A DNA stretch of 30,848 nt from a bacterium (GTDB lineage: Bacteria; JAHJDO01). Of this stretch, positions 14,699 through 25,400 are shown in pieces. The position numbers were made by a program, and so were the translations under genes. Below the pieces are notes generated by a model. That model was given only the letters and a program-made list of their open reading frames with translations, was not told where the DNA came from and did not search any database. The stretch is from NCBI GenBank assembly GCA_030611945.1, contig JAUWOV010000008.1, forward strand, positions 1-30,848, in the 5' to 3' direction. Position 1 is the first letter of the stretch. Every line of letters begins with the position of its first letter.

Positions 14699-15619
14699 AT
14701 GAATAAAAACAAAGATATGTCGGTAACAAAGACGCATGCTCGTCATAATATTCTTATAAACATTGCTCTTATAATTACTATGCTGATATTGATAGGAGCG
14801 TGTGTTTTTTTAGGCACATACGCATTATCATGGGATAAGGTTGTGCTTTATGTCAGCATGGGTATTCTGCTTGTTGTTATAGCATTCCTGATGTTTCTGA
14901 TTAAGAAGATTAATACGAATGTGGTGAAGATGATGGCAAAAGCTAAAATAGCGGCTGATCCGGAACTGGAAGAGATAGGAATAGATGAATTAAGCGCCTC
15001 ATTGAATAAAGTTACAAAAAGACTTATGGGAGATATGTCCGACCTTTATCAGACTGAGGCAAAAATAAGCGGTCTCAACCATGAGATCAATAGACTGCTT
15101 GAAAAAGCCAAAGCATTGACCATTACAGATAAATTAACGGGCTTGTATAACTTCAAATATTATGAGGAATATTTGGCGGAAGAGCTGAAACGGGCGGCTA
15201 TGTATGAACGTCCGTGTTCTATAATTGGGTTTGACATTGATAATCTGGATATATATTTGAAGAAATTCGGCGGGAATATTAAGAATAAGATCCTAAAGAA
15301 GATTGCAGGCATCCTGAGGGAGAACGCAAGAGATATTGATAAGATAGCCCGCCTCAAAGATACCGCATTCTGCATTATTCTTCCTGAGATCAATAAAAAG
15401 GAAGCTTATGCTCTTGCTGAAAAGATAAGAAAAGCGGTTGCAAGTGAATCCATCCCGGACGCAAAGAACATAGTGGAGAATTCAAAGATCACTGTAAGCG
15501 GAGGAGTGGTCGCAAATCCGATTGACGGTGATGCTATAGAAGAATTAAACAATAAACTATATCGCGCAATAGCGATGGCAGTGAAAGAGCATGGAAACAA
15601 AGTGATCATGTTTCCATGA
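14699..15619 (+). CDS. Membrane protein with degenerate GGDEF domain retaining the I-site
   Basis: 306 residues: two transmembrane helices (~20-45 and ~52-72), a linker/coiled coil (~80-140), then a GGDEF-family domain beginning I-T-D-K-L-T-G-L-Y-N. The catalytic GGDEF is replaced by K-D-T-A-F (220-224), so cyclase activity is not expected. The inhibitory-site motif RxxD is intact (R211-D-I-D214), exactly five residues before the signature as in active family members. That pattern fits a c-di-GMP receptor of the PelD/PopA kind. Its paralogue is the next gene, overlapped by ATGA. AAGGAG supports the start. Confidence 0.82.
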   Translation: MNKNKDMSVTKTHARHNILINIALIITMLILIGACVFLGTYALSWDKVVLYVSMGILLVVIAFLMFLIKKINTNVVKMMAKAKIAADPELEEIGIDELSASLNKVTKRLMGDMSDLYQTEAKISGLNHEINRLLEKAKALTITDKLTGLYNFKYYEEYLAEELKRAAMYERPCSIIGFDIDNLDIYLKKFGGNIKNKILKKIAGILRENARDIDKIARLKDTAFCIILPEINKKEAYALAEKIRKAVASESIPDAKNIVENSKITVSGGVVANPIDGDAIEELNNKLYRAIAMAVKEHGNKVIMFP

Positions 15620-17181
15620 TAAGTAATCAATGTTTAAGATTTTTGAAAATTAGGATTTTGAATTTGTTTAGAGTTTTTGGTTTCAGATTTTCTTTAGCTT
15701 TGTGCCTTATTTCTTGCTCAAAAACTGCGCAGAGAGAATATCAGGGCTTAGAATTAGGACCCAGCAACGGGGAAATAATATCCATATCCAAGAATTCATC
15801 CGCTGGAAAATCAGAATTAAAAAAAGGAGACAGAATAGTAAATATTGACGGCGAAACCGTTGTCAACTGGAACCATGAAGCGCTGATGAACGCATTGAGA
15901 GCGCAGAAAGGAAAGGAACTGCGATTGGCAGTAGAAAGAGATATTTTAGTAACTATCATCAATATTCCACGAACAACTAAAAAGGGACTTGGAGTAAAGA
16001 TAGAAACAGTTCCTGAAGGAATAACAATAACGGATGTTACAAAAGACAGCGCATCATATATAGCAGGATTGAAAACAGGAGATATAATAACTGAGATAGC
16101 CGAAAAATCCCTGAAAGGGATGAAAATGTCGGATGTAATAGAAATTATTAAGCAAAATTCCAGTGGGAAGATGGCTACGGTAATCAGGAGGAATATTGTT
16201 TTGCCTGTAGCCAAAGCTATAATCAAAGCGCCCGTTGAGGGAAAACAGGTTTCCGAAATAAAAAAACCAGCAGAGAGAGCGAATATAATTTCTTTTTTGT
16301 ATCTCATTATTATGCTTTTAATACTTACCGTTGTCTCTCTTGCATTTTTAATGAAAAGACTCAGTCACGGCGTAACGATGCATATGCCGTCAGCAGGTCA
16401 TAATACTGCTGTAATTGAAAATTTGAACGAAGTAAAACTGGACGAGATTAAACAGGCTATAGCGGGGATTCAACAGGCAGATATTAATTTGTCGGATTTA
16501 TCGGATAAAATCGCAGAAAAGCTTAAGAAAAATTTTCAGGAAAATTCATTAGATCAGGACAAACTTGTTGAGAAGATCAAGAAAGGGATGGAGATTTCCG
16601 AAAAGCAGAATATGCCGGATTTTTCTGAAATAGACACAAAGATAGAGAAGCTTCACTATGAAATTAACAGAATGTTTGAAAAAGCCAATGCTATGGCAAT
16701 CACAGACAAACAGACAGGTCTGTTTAACGATGAATATTATCGTGAATATTTGAATGAGGAATTGAAGCGCGCAGCCATGTATGAATATCCGTGCTCTATT
16801 GTCAGGTTTGACGTTGATAATCTGGATGTGTATTCAAAGACGTTTGGAGAGGATGTTAAAAACGAAATTCTGAGAAAAGTCGCGTCTGTTTTAAAGGAGA
16901 ATGTCAGAAACATTGACAAAATAGCGCGATGGAAAGATGCATCGTTTTCCATTGTTCTCCCTAAAACAAATAAAAAAGTTGCCGCCTCCTTTGCTGAAAG
17001 AACGCAAAAGGCAATTGCTTCCGAGCCTATGACGGACGAGAAAAACATGATAAAAGATACAAAGGTTACTGTAATCGCAGGAGCGGTTTCAAGTCCGATT
17101 GACGGCAGCGGCGAAAAGGAGTTAAGCGAGAAATTATCTCAGGTAATAGAACAGGCAAGAAAGAAAGGAATAACAGGGTAA
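15616..17181 (+). CDS. Lipoprotein with two PDZ domains, TM helix and degenerate GGDEF domain
   Basis: 521 residues. A lipoprotein signal ends L31-I-S-C34. Two PDZ domains follow (~45-115 and ~120-200; for example S-E-L-K-K-G-D-R-I-V-N-I-D-G-E and A-G-L-K-T-G-D-I-I-T-E-I), a transmembrane helix (~226-247), a coiled linker, and a GGDEF-like domain paralogous to that of the preceding gene. The signature is K-D-A-S-F (440-444) instead of GGDEF, while RxxD is conserved (R431-N-I-D434). Predicted topology is PDZ in the periplasm and the nucleotide-binding domain in the cytoplasm, a transmembrane signalling layout. The ATG overlaps the previous stop. The signal peptide region is a dispersed repeat. 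Confidence 0.8.
   Translation: MISNQCLRFLKIRILNLFRVFGFRFSLALCLISCSKTAQREYQGLELGPSNGEIISISKNSSAGKSELKKGDRIVNIDGETVVNWNHEALMNALRAQKGKELRLAVERDILVTIINIPRTTKKGLGVKIETVPEGITITDVTKDSASYIAGLKTGDIITEIAEKSLKGMKMSDVIEIIKQNSSGKMATVIRRNIVLPVAKAIIKAPVEGKQVSEIKKPAERANIISFLYLIIMLLILTVVSLAFLMKRLSHGVTMHMPSAGHNTAVIENLNEVKLDEIKQAIAGIQQADINLSDLSDKIAEKLKKNFQENSLDQDKLVEKIKKGMEISEKQNMPDFSEIDTKIEKLHYEINRMFEKANAMAITDKQTGLFNDEYYREYLNEELKRAAMYEYPCSIVRFDVDNLDVYSKTFGEDVKNEILRKVASVLKENVRNIDKIARWKDASFSIVLPKTNKKVAASFAERTQKAIASEPMTDEKNMIKDTKVTVIAGAVSSPIDGSGEKELSEKLSQVIEQARKKGITG
15632..15708. repeat. AT-rich repeat encoding the PDZ-GGDEF lipoprotein signal peptide
   Basis: GTTTAAGATTTTTGAAAATT, then AGGATTTTGAATTTGTTTAG and a terminal TTTAGCTTTGTGCC. 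It aligns with the 11354 copy both in DNA and in translation: F-L-K-I-R-I-L-N-L-F-R here, I-L-K-I-R-V-L-N-L-F-R there. Confidence 0.65.
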
Positions 17182-17185
17182 GACT

Positions 17186-17719
17186 ATGCCAAGAGTCATC
17201 AAAAAACAGCTCGGAAAGATACTTGTAGAGAGAAATATCGTTACTGAGCAGCAGGTGGATGAAGCTCTGAGAATTCAGGAACTGAAGGGCGGTTTTCTGG
17301 GACAGATTTTGATCAGTCTGGGATCTGCAACTGAAGAACAGATTGTCAACACACTTAGTTCTCAGTTTGGATTTCCGTATCTTCCTTTGAAAAATTATGA
17401 GGTTGATCCTGATATACTCAAATTAATTCCCGAATCAATCATGAGACATTATCATCTCATTCCGATAGATAAAATGGATAATATCATTGTCCTAGCAATG
17501 GCTGACCCGTTAAACGATGCTGCGATTGAGGATGTGAAGATTGCCACTAACTCTAATGTGAGAATCTTTGTCAGCGGCGGAAAGGATATTGAAGACATTA
17601 TTACCCGTTATTTTGGTAATGGGAAGCGCAAGGAAACTGAAAGAACCGATAAGGAATATATGGCGGATGTTAATTTCCAGCAATTGGTAATAGAAAAGGA
17701 AAAGAAAGAAAAACCATGA
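17186..17719 (+). CDS. Stand-alone MshEN (GspE N-terminal) domain protein
   Basis: 177 residues without an ATPase domain. It has two 24-residue MshEN repeats separated by exactly five residues: QLGKILVERNIVTEQQ... and FLGQILISLGSATEEQ..., each ending in Gln. The rest (residues 65-145, with I-P-I-D-K-M-D-N-I-I-V-L-A-M-A-D-P-L) is the usual second half of the T2SSE N-terminal domain; the tail is charged. MshEN domains bind c-di-GMP and regulate PilB/MshE motors. The first Arg of each consensus repeat is Gln or Phe here, so binding is uncertain. It overlaps pilB by ATGA, pointing to a regulatory partner of PilB. Confidence 0.82.
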   Translation: MPRVIKKQLGKILVERNIVTEQQVDEALRIQELKGGFLGQILISLGSATEEQIVNTLSSQFGFPYLPLKNYEVDPDILKLIPESIMRHYHLIPIDKMDNIIVLAMADPLNDAAIEDVKIATNSNVRIFVSGGKDIEDIITRYFGNGKRKETERTDKEYMADVNFQQLVIEKEKKEKP

Positions 17720-19422
17720 TAATGTCTTTAAAGAACAACCTGTCAAGAATCCTGCTTGATGGCGGGATAATTACAGAGAAACAATTAAAAGAGGCGCTTC
17801 AGGAACAAAAGAAAAAAGGAGGCAGTTTAAGCCGGATTATTTATAAAAAAGGCTTTGCTGCCGAAAAAGTCCTTATGACATGCTTAAGCGAGCAATTAAA
17901 TATCCCTCCGATAAATCTTTCAAAATTTAAAATTTCAGAAGATGTTATAGAAACAATATCAAAGACAATTGCTAAAAAGTATTCCATTATTCCAATCTCC
18001 AAGATAGGCAAAACTCTTACGATTGCCATGGTAGACCCTCTTAATGTGTTTGCCACAGACGATTTAAAAAGCGCCACAGGATATGAGATAGATCCTGTAA
18101 TAGCCACAGAAAAAGATATTCTCAATGCCATTGACCAGTATTATCAAGTATCTTTTGATATGGAAGCGATTTTAAAGGACATTGATATTAAGGATCCTGC
18201 TGAGAAAAAAGACGAAGTGGATCTGGAAAAACTCTTAAAGGAAACTGAGGAAGCGCCGGTCGTAAAAATAGTCAACGTTGTTCTCGCTCAGGCAATTAAG
18301 GAGAAAGCAAGCGATATTCATATTGAACCGGAGGATAAGGCGCTGCGTATCCGCTATCGTATTGACGGCGTTCTTTACGAGAGGTTATCTCCGCCTAAAA
18401 AACTTCAGGCTGCGATAATTTCAAGAATAAAGATTATGTCCAGTCTGGACATAGCGGAGCGAAGGCTTCCGCAGGACGGTCGTATGAGGATTGTGTTGAA
18501 TAATAAGGAAATAGACTTTCGCGTATCAATTCTGCCAATAATTTTCGGGGAGAAGGTGGTATTGCGTATTTTGGATAAGAGCAGTTTGACGCTGGACCTT
18601 GGAAAACTGGGATTTGGAGAAAAAGAGCTGGAAATATTTACAGAATCTATTTCCAAACCGCATGGAATGATACTTCTAACAGGACCGACAGGCAGTGGTA
18701 AAACCACAACGCTCTATTCCGCGTTAAGCAAAATAAACTCGCCGACTAAAAATATTATAACAGTTGAGGATCCTGTTGAATATCAATTAAAGGGAATCAA
18801 TCAGGTGCAGGCGCGCCCGGATATAGGTCTGACATTTGCCGGCGGACTACGGTCTATGTTAAGGCAGGACCCTGACGTTATAATGGTTGGAGAGATAAGG
18901 GATCTGGAAACCGCTGATATTGCAATAAAATCCGCCCTGACAGGTCATCTGGTCTTCAGTACTCTGCACACCAATGACGCTCCCGGAGCAATTACAAGGT
19001 TAATAGATATGGGGATTGAGCCGTTTCTTCTTTCATCTTCCATAATAATGGCTGCCGCGCAGAGACTTATGCGAAAAATATGCGAAAAATGCAAAGAAGA
19101 AATCAGCCTACCAGAAAAGTCAAAAGAAAATTTTGCCCGTATTCTGCAACAGCCAATTTCCAAAATATCAGATTTAACAATACATGAAGGAAAGGGCTGT
19201 GAGCTTTGCAATAACACCGGATACAAAGGCAGAGTGGCTGTTGTTGAAATATTAAAGATAGACGATAATATCAAAGAACTAATTGTGAATAAAGCTACTG
19301 CTGGCGAGATTAAGGAAACTGCTGTAAAAAGCGGAATGAAGACATTGCAGAAAAGCGGTATAGAGCTAATTAAAAATGGCACAACCACTATTGAAGAAGT
19401 TTTGCGCGTAACAGCGGAATAG
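17716..19422 (+). CDS. pilB: Type IV pilus extension ATPase PilB
   Basis: Hexameric cytoplasmic motor for pilus extension, 568 residues. It has an N-terminal MshEN domain (1-150), then the ATPase core: S-D-I-H-I-E-P (arginine-finger region), Walker A GPTGSGKTT (323-331), the Asp box, Walker B D-V-I-M-V-G-E (387-393), and the His box S-T-L-H-T-N-D. A zinc-binding tetracysteine is present: C456-x2-C459 and C495-x2-C498. MshEN repeats keep the 24-5-24 spacing but read N-L-S and S-L-S in place of R-L-G, so c-di-GMP sensing may have passed to the upstream stand-alone domain. The downstream neighbour should be pilC or pilT but is a Rhs-like gene. Confidence 0.93.
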   Translation: MIMSLKNNLSRILLDGGIITEKQLKEALQEQKKKGGSLSRIIYKKGFAAEKVLMTCLSEQLNIPPINLSKFKISEDVIETISKTIAKKYSIIPISKIGKTLTIAMVDPLNVFATDDLKSATGYEIDPVIATEKDILNAIDQYYQVSFDMEAILKDIDIKDPAEKKDEVDLEKLLKETEEAPVVKIVNVVLAQAIKEKASDIHIEPEDKALRIRYRIDGVLYERLSPPKKLQAAIISRIKIMSSLDIAERRLPQDGRMRIVLNNKEIDFRVSILPIIFGEKVVLRILDKSSLTLDLGKLGFGEKELEIFTESISKPHGMILLTGPTGSGKTTTLYSALSKINSPTKNIITVEDPVEYQLKGINQVQARPDIGLTFAGGLRSMLRQDPDVIMVGEIRDLETADIAIKSALTGHLVFSTLHTNDAPGAITRLIDMGIEPFLLSSSIIMAAAQRLMRKICEKCKEEISLPEKSKENFARILQQPISKISDLTIHEGKGCELCNNTGYKGRVAVVEILKIDDNIKELIVNKATAGEIKETAVKSGMKTLQKSGIELIKNGTTTIEEVLRVTAE

Positions 19423-19447
19423 AAAGTTTATTATAGGAAAAAATACA

Positions 19448-22400
19448 ATGACTATTAAAAGAATAATCACATTAATCAGCATACTAATTTTATGTCTATT
19501 AACCCTCTCCCCTAATCTTGAAGCCAAAGGCAGAAACATTGATATCGCTATCACTCCCGACAAAGCGGAAGATTATGTCATAGGAGAAAAAGCCACCTTT
19601 GACATGGAGATGACCCGACACAATAGACCTGCTAACATAAAATTAAAGCAGATAGAAGCGACATTCCCGAATGAGGAGGTTTCAGTAAGTTTAACCAAAG
19701 TCAGCAGAGGCAAATTCAAATATATTACAGAAGAATTTGAGGAGACAGGAGAGAAGACCTTATCTCTAACAGTCAGAAGTTATGGAGCGATAAAGAGAGT
19801 AGAGAGTCTTGAAAGAGCAAAGGAGAGACTTGAGAAGAGGATAGAGAAGCTGGAGGAACGAAAGGAGAACACAAACAATGAGAGACTTAAGCGAATACTA
19901 GACAGATTAATAGCTAAATGTCAGAGAAGCATTCAGAAGATAGAAGCTAAAATAGAGAAGATCAGAGAGAAAGGGATTATCGGGCAAGCTTCTTGCATCA
20001 TTATAGTAATTCTTCCTGTTACGCCGCCTCCAACAGGAGCTGATGCAGGTTACATTCATGGCAAAGTATATGATTCGTTCAATGATGGGCCTTTAGCCGG
20101 AGCCAAAATTACTGCAAGAGATGTAGAAGGAGCGATTCTTACAGATGAAAATGGAAAATTCGCTTTCCCAATTATTGATTATTCTCAGGAGAATAAAAAG
20201 CAGGCTATTCTTACCATAGAAAAAGCAGGTTATACATACGCTCAGAGACGTGTTGTTGTAACCACTACCAGAGACACTTCAGTTGACCCTGCTTATTTAA
20301 CCCAGTTAGACAGCAAAACAACAACCATTACTTCTGGAGGAGGCATAGCTACCAACGCAGACGGAACTATAGAGATAACCTTTCCTGAAGGAGCAACAAG
20401 CGAGGACATAGAAGTAAACGCCACAAACTTTAAGAGAGGAAAAGACCTGCCTGCTCCATTGCCTGAGACATCATTCTTTACTTACGCTTTGGAATTACTG
20501 CCTGACGGAGCAACCTTTGATACTCCCGTTACAGTAAAGATAGCCAACTGGCGCGGCTTTGCTGCTGGCACACCAATTCCGGTGGGATATTACAATAAAA
20601 ATACTGTTCGCTGGGAAGCTGAGAGCATGGGTGTTGTAACCGAAGATGGCGAGTGGGTAGAGTTTGCAGTAGAGCATTTTTCGCCAAGGGATTGTAATTA
20701 TCCAGTTAGGGCTCCTATTGGCTCGCAGGGACCAGGCCCGGACAGAATAGAAAATAGAGAAAATACAGGTCAGACAAAGGCGGCAACGGATCCTGGAGTA
20801 GGCATACGATCTGGTTCGCTTCTTCTTGAACATATACTTCCCGCAACTAAAAGTTTGGGCAAGTCTCAAGATTTGAAGCTTACCTATTCTTCTACTTCGG
20901 CTCATCCGTCTGCTTTTATAGGCACAGAAACCAGGCGAATTTACAGGCAGTCTCCTGAAACTTGTGGCTGGATACTGGATATAGAAGGAATCAGGAAAGA
21001 AATAAAGTTCAAAGGAATACTTACATGGAAAAAGGACAGACAGGGATTTTTGTTTGACGGGAAAAACGTGCGAGAATTACCACTTGATACAGGTAGCTAC
21101 AATTATTGCTTGAGACTCTCTAATGATTACAAAGCAGAATACTTTACTGCTTCGTCGTTTGGCGCTCCTGCGGAAGAACCTACTGGAGTTTATGCTGATG
21201 AGTTAAAACCACTTACTAGTCAGGTTGACGGAAAAATAATCATTAATAATCAGCAAGCAAGTTCCTTTGGAGCTGGCTGGACACTAAATGAACTTCAGAG
21301 GCTCCACTTTGACCCTGATGGAAAAATACTTCTGACTCAAGGCAACGGTTCTGCCTCTGTCTTTACTCCAGGCGGATATTTTCCTTCTACTATCTTCAGC
21401 GGTATTCCTTGGCCTGAATTGTTAACCATAGATAAAAAAGATAATCTCTATGTGCCATGTATTAGCGGTGGTAATGGAGATACAATTTATAAAATTGCTC
21501 CTGATGGAACTAAGAGCATTTACTCAGATATTTCTTCCACCGCTGTAACCTTTGATTCAGTTGGTAATCTATATGCCAGTGGCGATGATAGCAATATCTA
21601 CAAAATTACTCCTGATGGCGAGGAAGAAATCTTTGCTGAAGGATTTTCTACGCCTGTAGGACTTGTTTTTGACAAAGAAGGTGTTCTCTATGTATCAGAT
21701 GAAAATGTTATATATAAAGTTACTCCAAAGAAAAAAGAAGTCTTTGTCAGTGGATTGAGCAGTTCGCATGGGTTGGCTTTTGACGATCAGGAAAACCTTT
21801 ATGTAGCTAATTCTGGCGAGGGGACAGTCTTAAAAATCACTCCCGATGGCGAAACAGCCATATTCTCTAGTGGGTTTGATTATCCTTACGGACTTACCTT
21901 TAATACTGAGGGGAATCTTTATGTAGCTGGTCGCGACACAATTTACTTTATTACTCCAGAAGGAGAAGTAAGCAGATTTGCTGACGGATTTAACTGGCTG
22001 ACAGGAATTGTCTTTGACAGCTTAGGCAATCTGTATGTGTCAAATGCAGGTGCGAATGCTATCTACAAAATACTTCCTAACGAAGACATAATTAAGGACT
22101 ATATCTCCCCTTCTGGAGATTTCTCTCAGCTCACTCATAATACGACAAATGATACATATACTCGCACCCTAAAAGGCGGCACAAAGATAAATTTCAACTC
22201 AGAAGGCTTGCACACATCTACTGTAGATAGAAACGGCAACACAACCACTTACACATACGCCGATGTTAATGGAGACGGCAAAGCGGAAGAACTTATCAGT
22301 ATTACCGATGCTACAGGAGGAGTTACTCAATTCAGTTATGAGAACGGACACCTTGCTTCGGTTACTGATCCAGCTGGAAGAATTACTCAGTTTAATATAG

Positions 22401-25400
22401 ATGGTGATAATAACCTCATCGCTGTTACCACACCTGATGGAGCGAACACGCAATATGTCTATAATGAAAATCATCTCATAAACAGCGTAACTGACGCTTT
22501 AGACAATACCACTCAATATATACGTGGTGCTAAAGGAAGATATAACCAGATAATCTTTCCAACTGGCGAAGCCATAGATTTTATTCCTTCAGAGACACAG
22601 GGATTGATCAATGACATTCCTGAAGGAGTAGGCACGTCGGAAAATCCAGCTCCTCCTGTCTCTGCCAACATTCCTGATTTGCTTACCAATCGACGTGGGT
22701 TTACGACAACCTATCAAACAAATAAATTCGGCATGTTTACCAAAGAAACCGACCCGCTCGGAAGAATCACGGAGACAGAAAGGGATGCTGATTCCAATCC
22801 AACTAAGATTACTCGCACAAATGGAAGCGTTGTGGGAATGAGCTACGATGAAAAAGGAAATCTTTTAACTCTTACCGAACAAGCCACAAACGCAACAACT
22901 ACATTTACCTATCATCCTGATTTCAATCAGGTTGCATCTATCACTGACCCGTTAGGCAACATTACAACTATGGATTATGACACAAACGGCAATCTTGTGA
23001 AAACAACCGATGCACAAAATAACGAGACTGCAATGACCTATGACGCGAAAGGACTGCTCACTTCAACCACAGATGCCAAAGGAAATATAACCTCATACGT
23101 CTATGACACAAAAGGCAATCTAACTAAGATTACAGACGCTTTGAATAATGAGACAGGTTTTACTTATGATACAGCAGGGAACGTTCTCTCTATCACTGAC
23201 GCTAAGGGCAACACAACCAGCTATGAATACAACAATATGAACCACTTGCTCAAACTCATTGACAGCCAGGATAACGTAACAACTTACGAATATGATCTAA
23301 ATGGCAACCGCACCAAGGTTATAGATTCAAAAGGCAATATCACTGTTTATGAGTATGATGAAATGAATAAGCTCATCAAAGTTACTGATGCCAAGGATAA
23401 TGTTACCACATACACTTATGATGATAACAGCAACCGCACCTCAATTACCGATGCAAATGGCAATACAACTGCTTATGCCTATGACGAAGCAGACCAGCTT
23501 ATTAATGTAACCGATTCTCTAAGCAAAGTTACCAGCTACACTTACGATGAAATGGGCAACAGAATATCCACAACGGACGCAAACGACAATACTACTAACT
23601 ATGCCTACGACTTGCTCAGCAGATTAACTAAGACGACATATCCTGATACAACATATGAACAATACACATACGATATAAACTCCAATCTTCTAAGCAAACG
23701 CACAAGAAAAGGCGACGTAATAACATATTCATATGATAATCTAAACAGACTGGATATTAAGACATATCCAAACGCAGCAACAGTTGACTACAGCTATGAT
23801 ATTACCTCCCGTCTCACATCAGTCATTGCGAGCGGCAGCGAAGCAATCTCATATACCTACGATAATTTAAACAGAGTTACGCAAGTAACCAGTCAAGGCA
23901 AAACGATAGACTATAATTATGACAATACCGGCAACAGAACAAAGCTGAGATATCCGGATAGCTCTTATATAACTTATGACTATGATGATCTGAACAGATT
24001 AACTGCCATAAAGGATGATACATCGGCAACTATTGCCTCATATAGCTATGATGCTTTATCAAGAAGAACAGAGGCAAATTATGCAAATAATACGCAAAGC
24101 GAATATTCTTACGATAACGTCCATCGTCTTCTAGCTCTTGCAAACAAAATAAACGGCGGAGCAGATATATCAACCTTTGCTTATACATATGATAATGTAG
24201 GTAATCGCCAAACTATGACAAAGAATGGGCAAACGCACTCTTATCAGTATGATAGTATCTATCAATTGACCAACGCAGATTATCCAGCAACATATCCTTA
24301 CAGCGATACAGTGTTTAATTATGATGCGTTAGGTAATAGAGAAACAGTAACAAATGGAGGAACAACTAACTACACATCAAACAATCTTAATCAATACACA
24401 GCCGTTGATAACGGACAGGGGCAAGCCCTGTCCCCACAATATGATCCCAGTGGCAATTTAACAAATGATGGCACTTGGACTTTTGGCTATGATTACGAGA
24501 ACCGTTTAATCAGCGCAACCAACGGAACCATCAATGTTTCTTATGCTTACGATGCGCTTGGCAGAAGAATACAAAAAGATGTTGATGGCGTAATTACAAA
24601 GTATCTTTATGACGGCGATCAGGTTATATGTGAATATGACAACAGCGAAACACTGCTCCGCAAATTCATCTACGGTCCCGGCATAGATGAACCAATAGCA
24701 TTTGTAGGGGCGGGGCTTGCCTCCGCCCGTTATTATTACCATTTTGACGGTCTCGGCTCGGGAACAGAGATAACCGATTCAAGCGGTGATGTAGTTGAAA
24801 AATATGAGTATGATGTTTACGGTAAGATAATAATTAAAGACGGTTCTGATGTTGTTATAAATGAATCAGCGATCGGTAATCCTTACGCATTTACGGGGCG
24901 TAGATTGGATAATGAGACGGGATTGTACTATTACCGTTCAAGATATTATTCTCCCGAATTAGGCAGATTTTTGCAGACAGATCCTATTGGTTATTACGAC
25001 TCAATGAATTTGTATGCGTATGTCAACAACAATCCGCTGAATTTTGTGGATCCATTGGGATTAGGTGCGGATGAAAAAACGAATGAACAGCAGAAATCAT
25101 TTTGGGACTTTTTCTGGGAAGGAGTATATAAGGATACATTAAGAATTTTTGAAGGTACCCAGTGGGCTGGAGGAACTGGCGGTAGCGGAAAAATAAAATT
25201 ACCTATAATTCCCATAAAACTTGAATTAGGAATGCATGCAATAGAAGGAGAAAGAGTAACTAGGGGTGGCGTAGAAAGTTTTTATGAGGAAAAAACAGAG
25301 GTCTCTTTGCAAGTAGGTCTTTTTAATCCTTCTTTAGCAATTGTAGATGGAGAAGTCAAAGTTTCGCCTGTTTGGAAAAAGGGAGGTTTATCAATAAGTG

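Noticed and set aside
14699-17181. Active diguanylate cyclases
   Set aside because: The GGDEF motif is replaced by K-D-T-A-F and K-D-A-S-F, which lack the catalytic acidic residue.
22980-24200. CRISPR-like or VNTR array in the repetitive stretch
   Set aside because: The periodicity is protein-level YD repeats with divergent DNA; there are no constant repeats and spacers.
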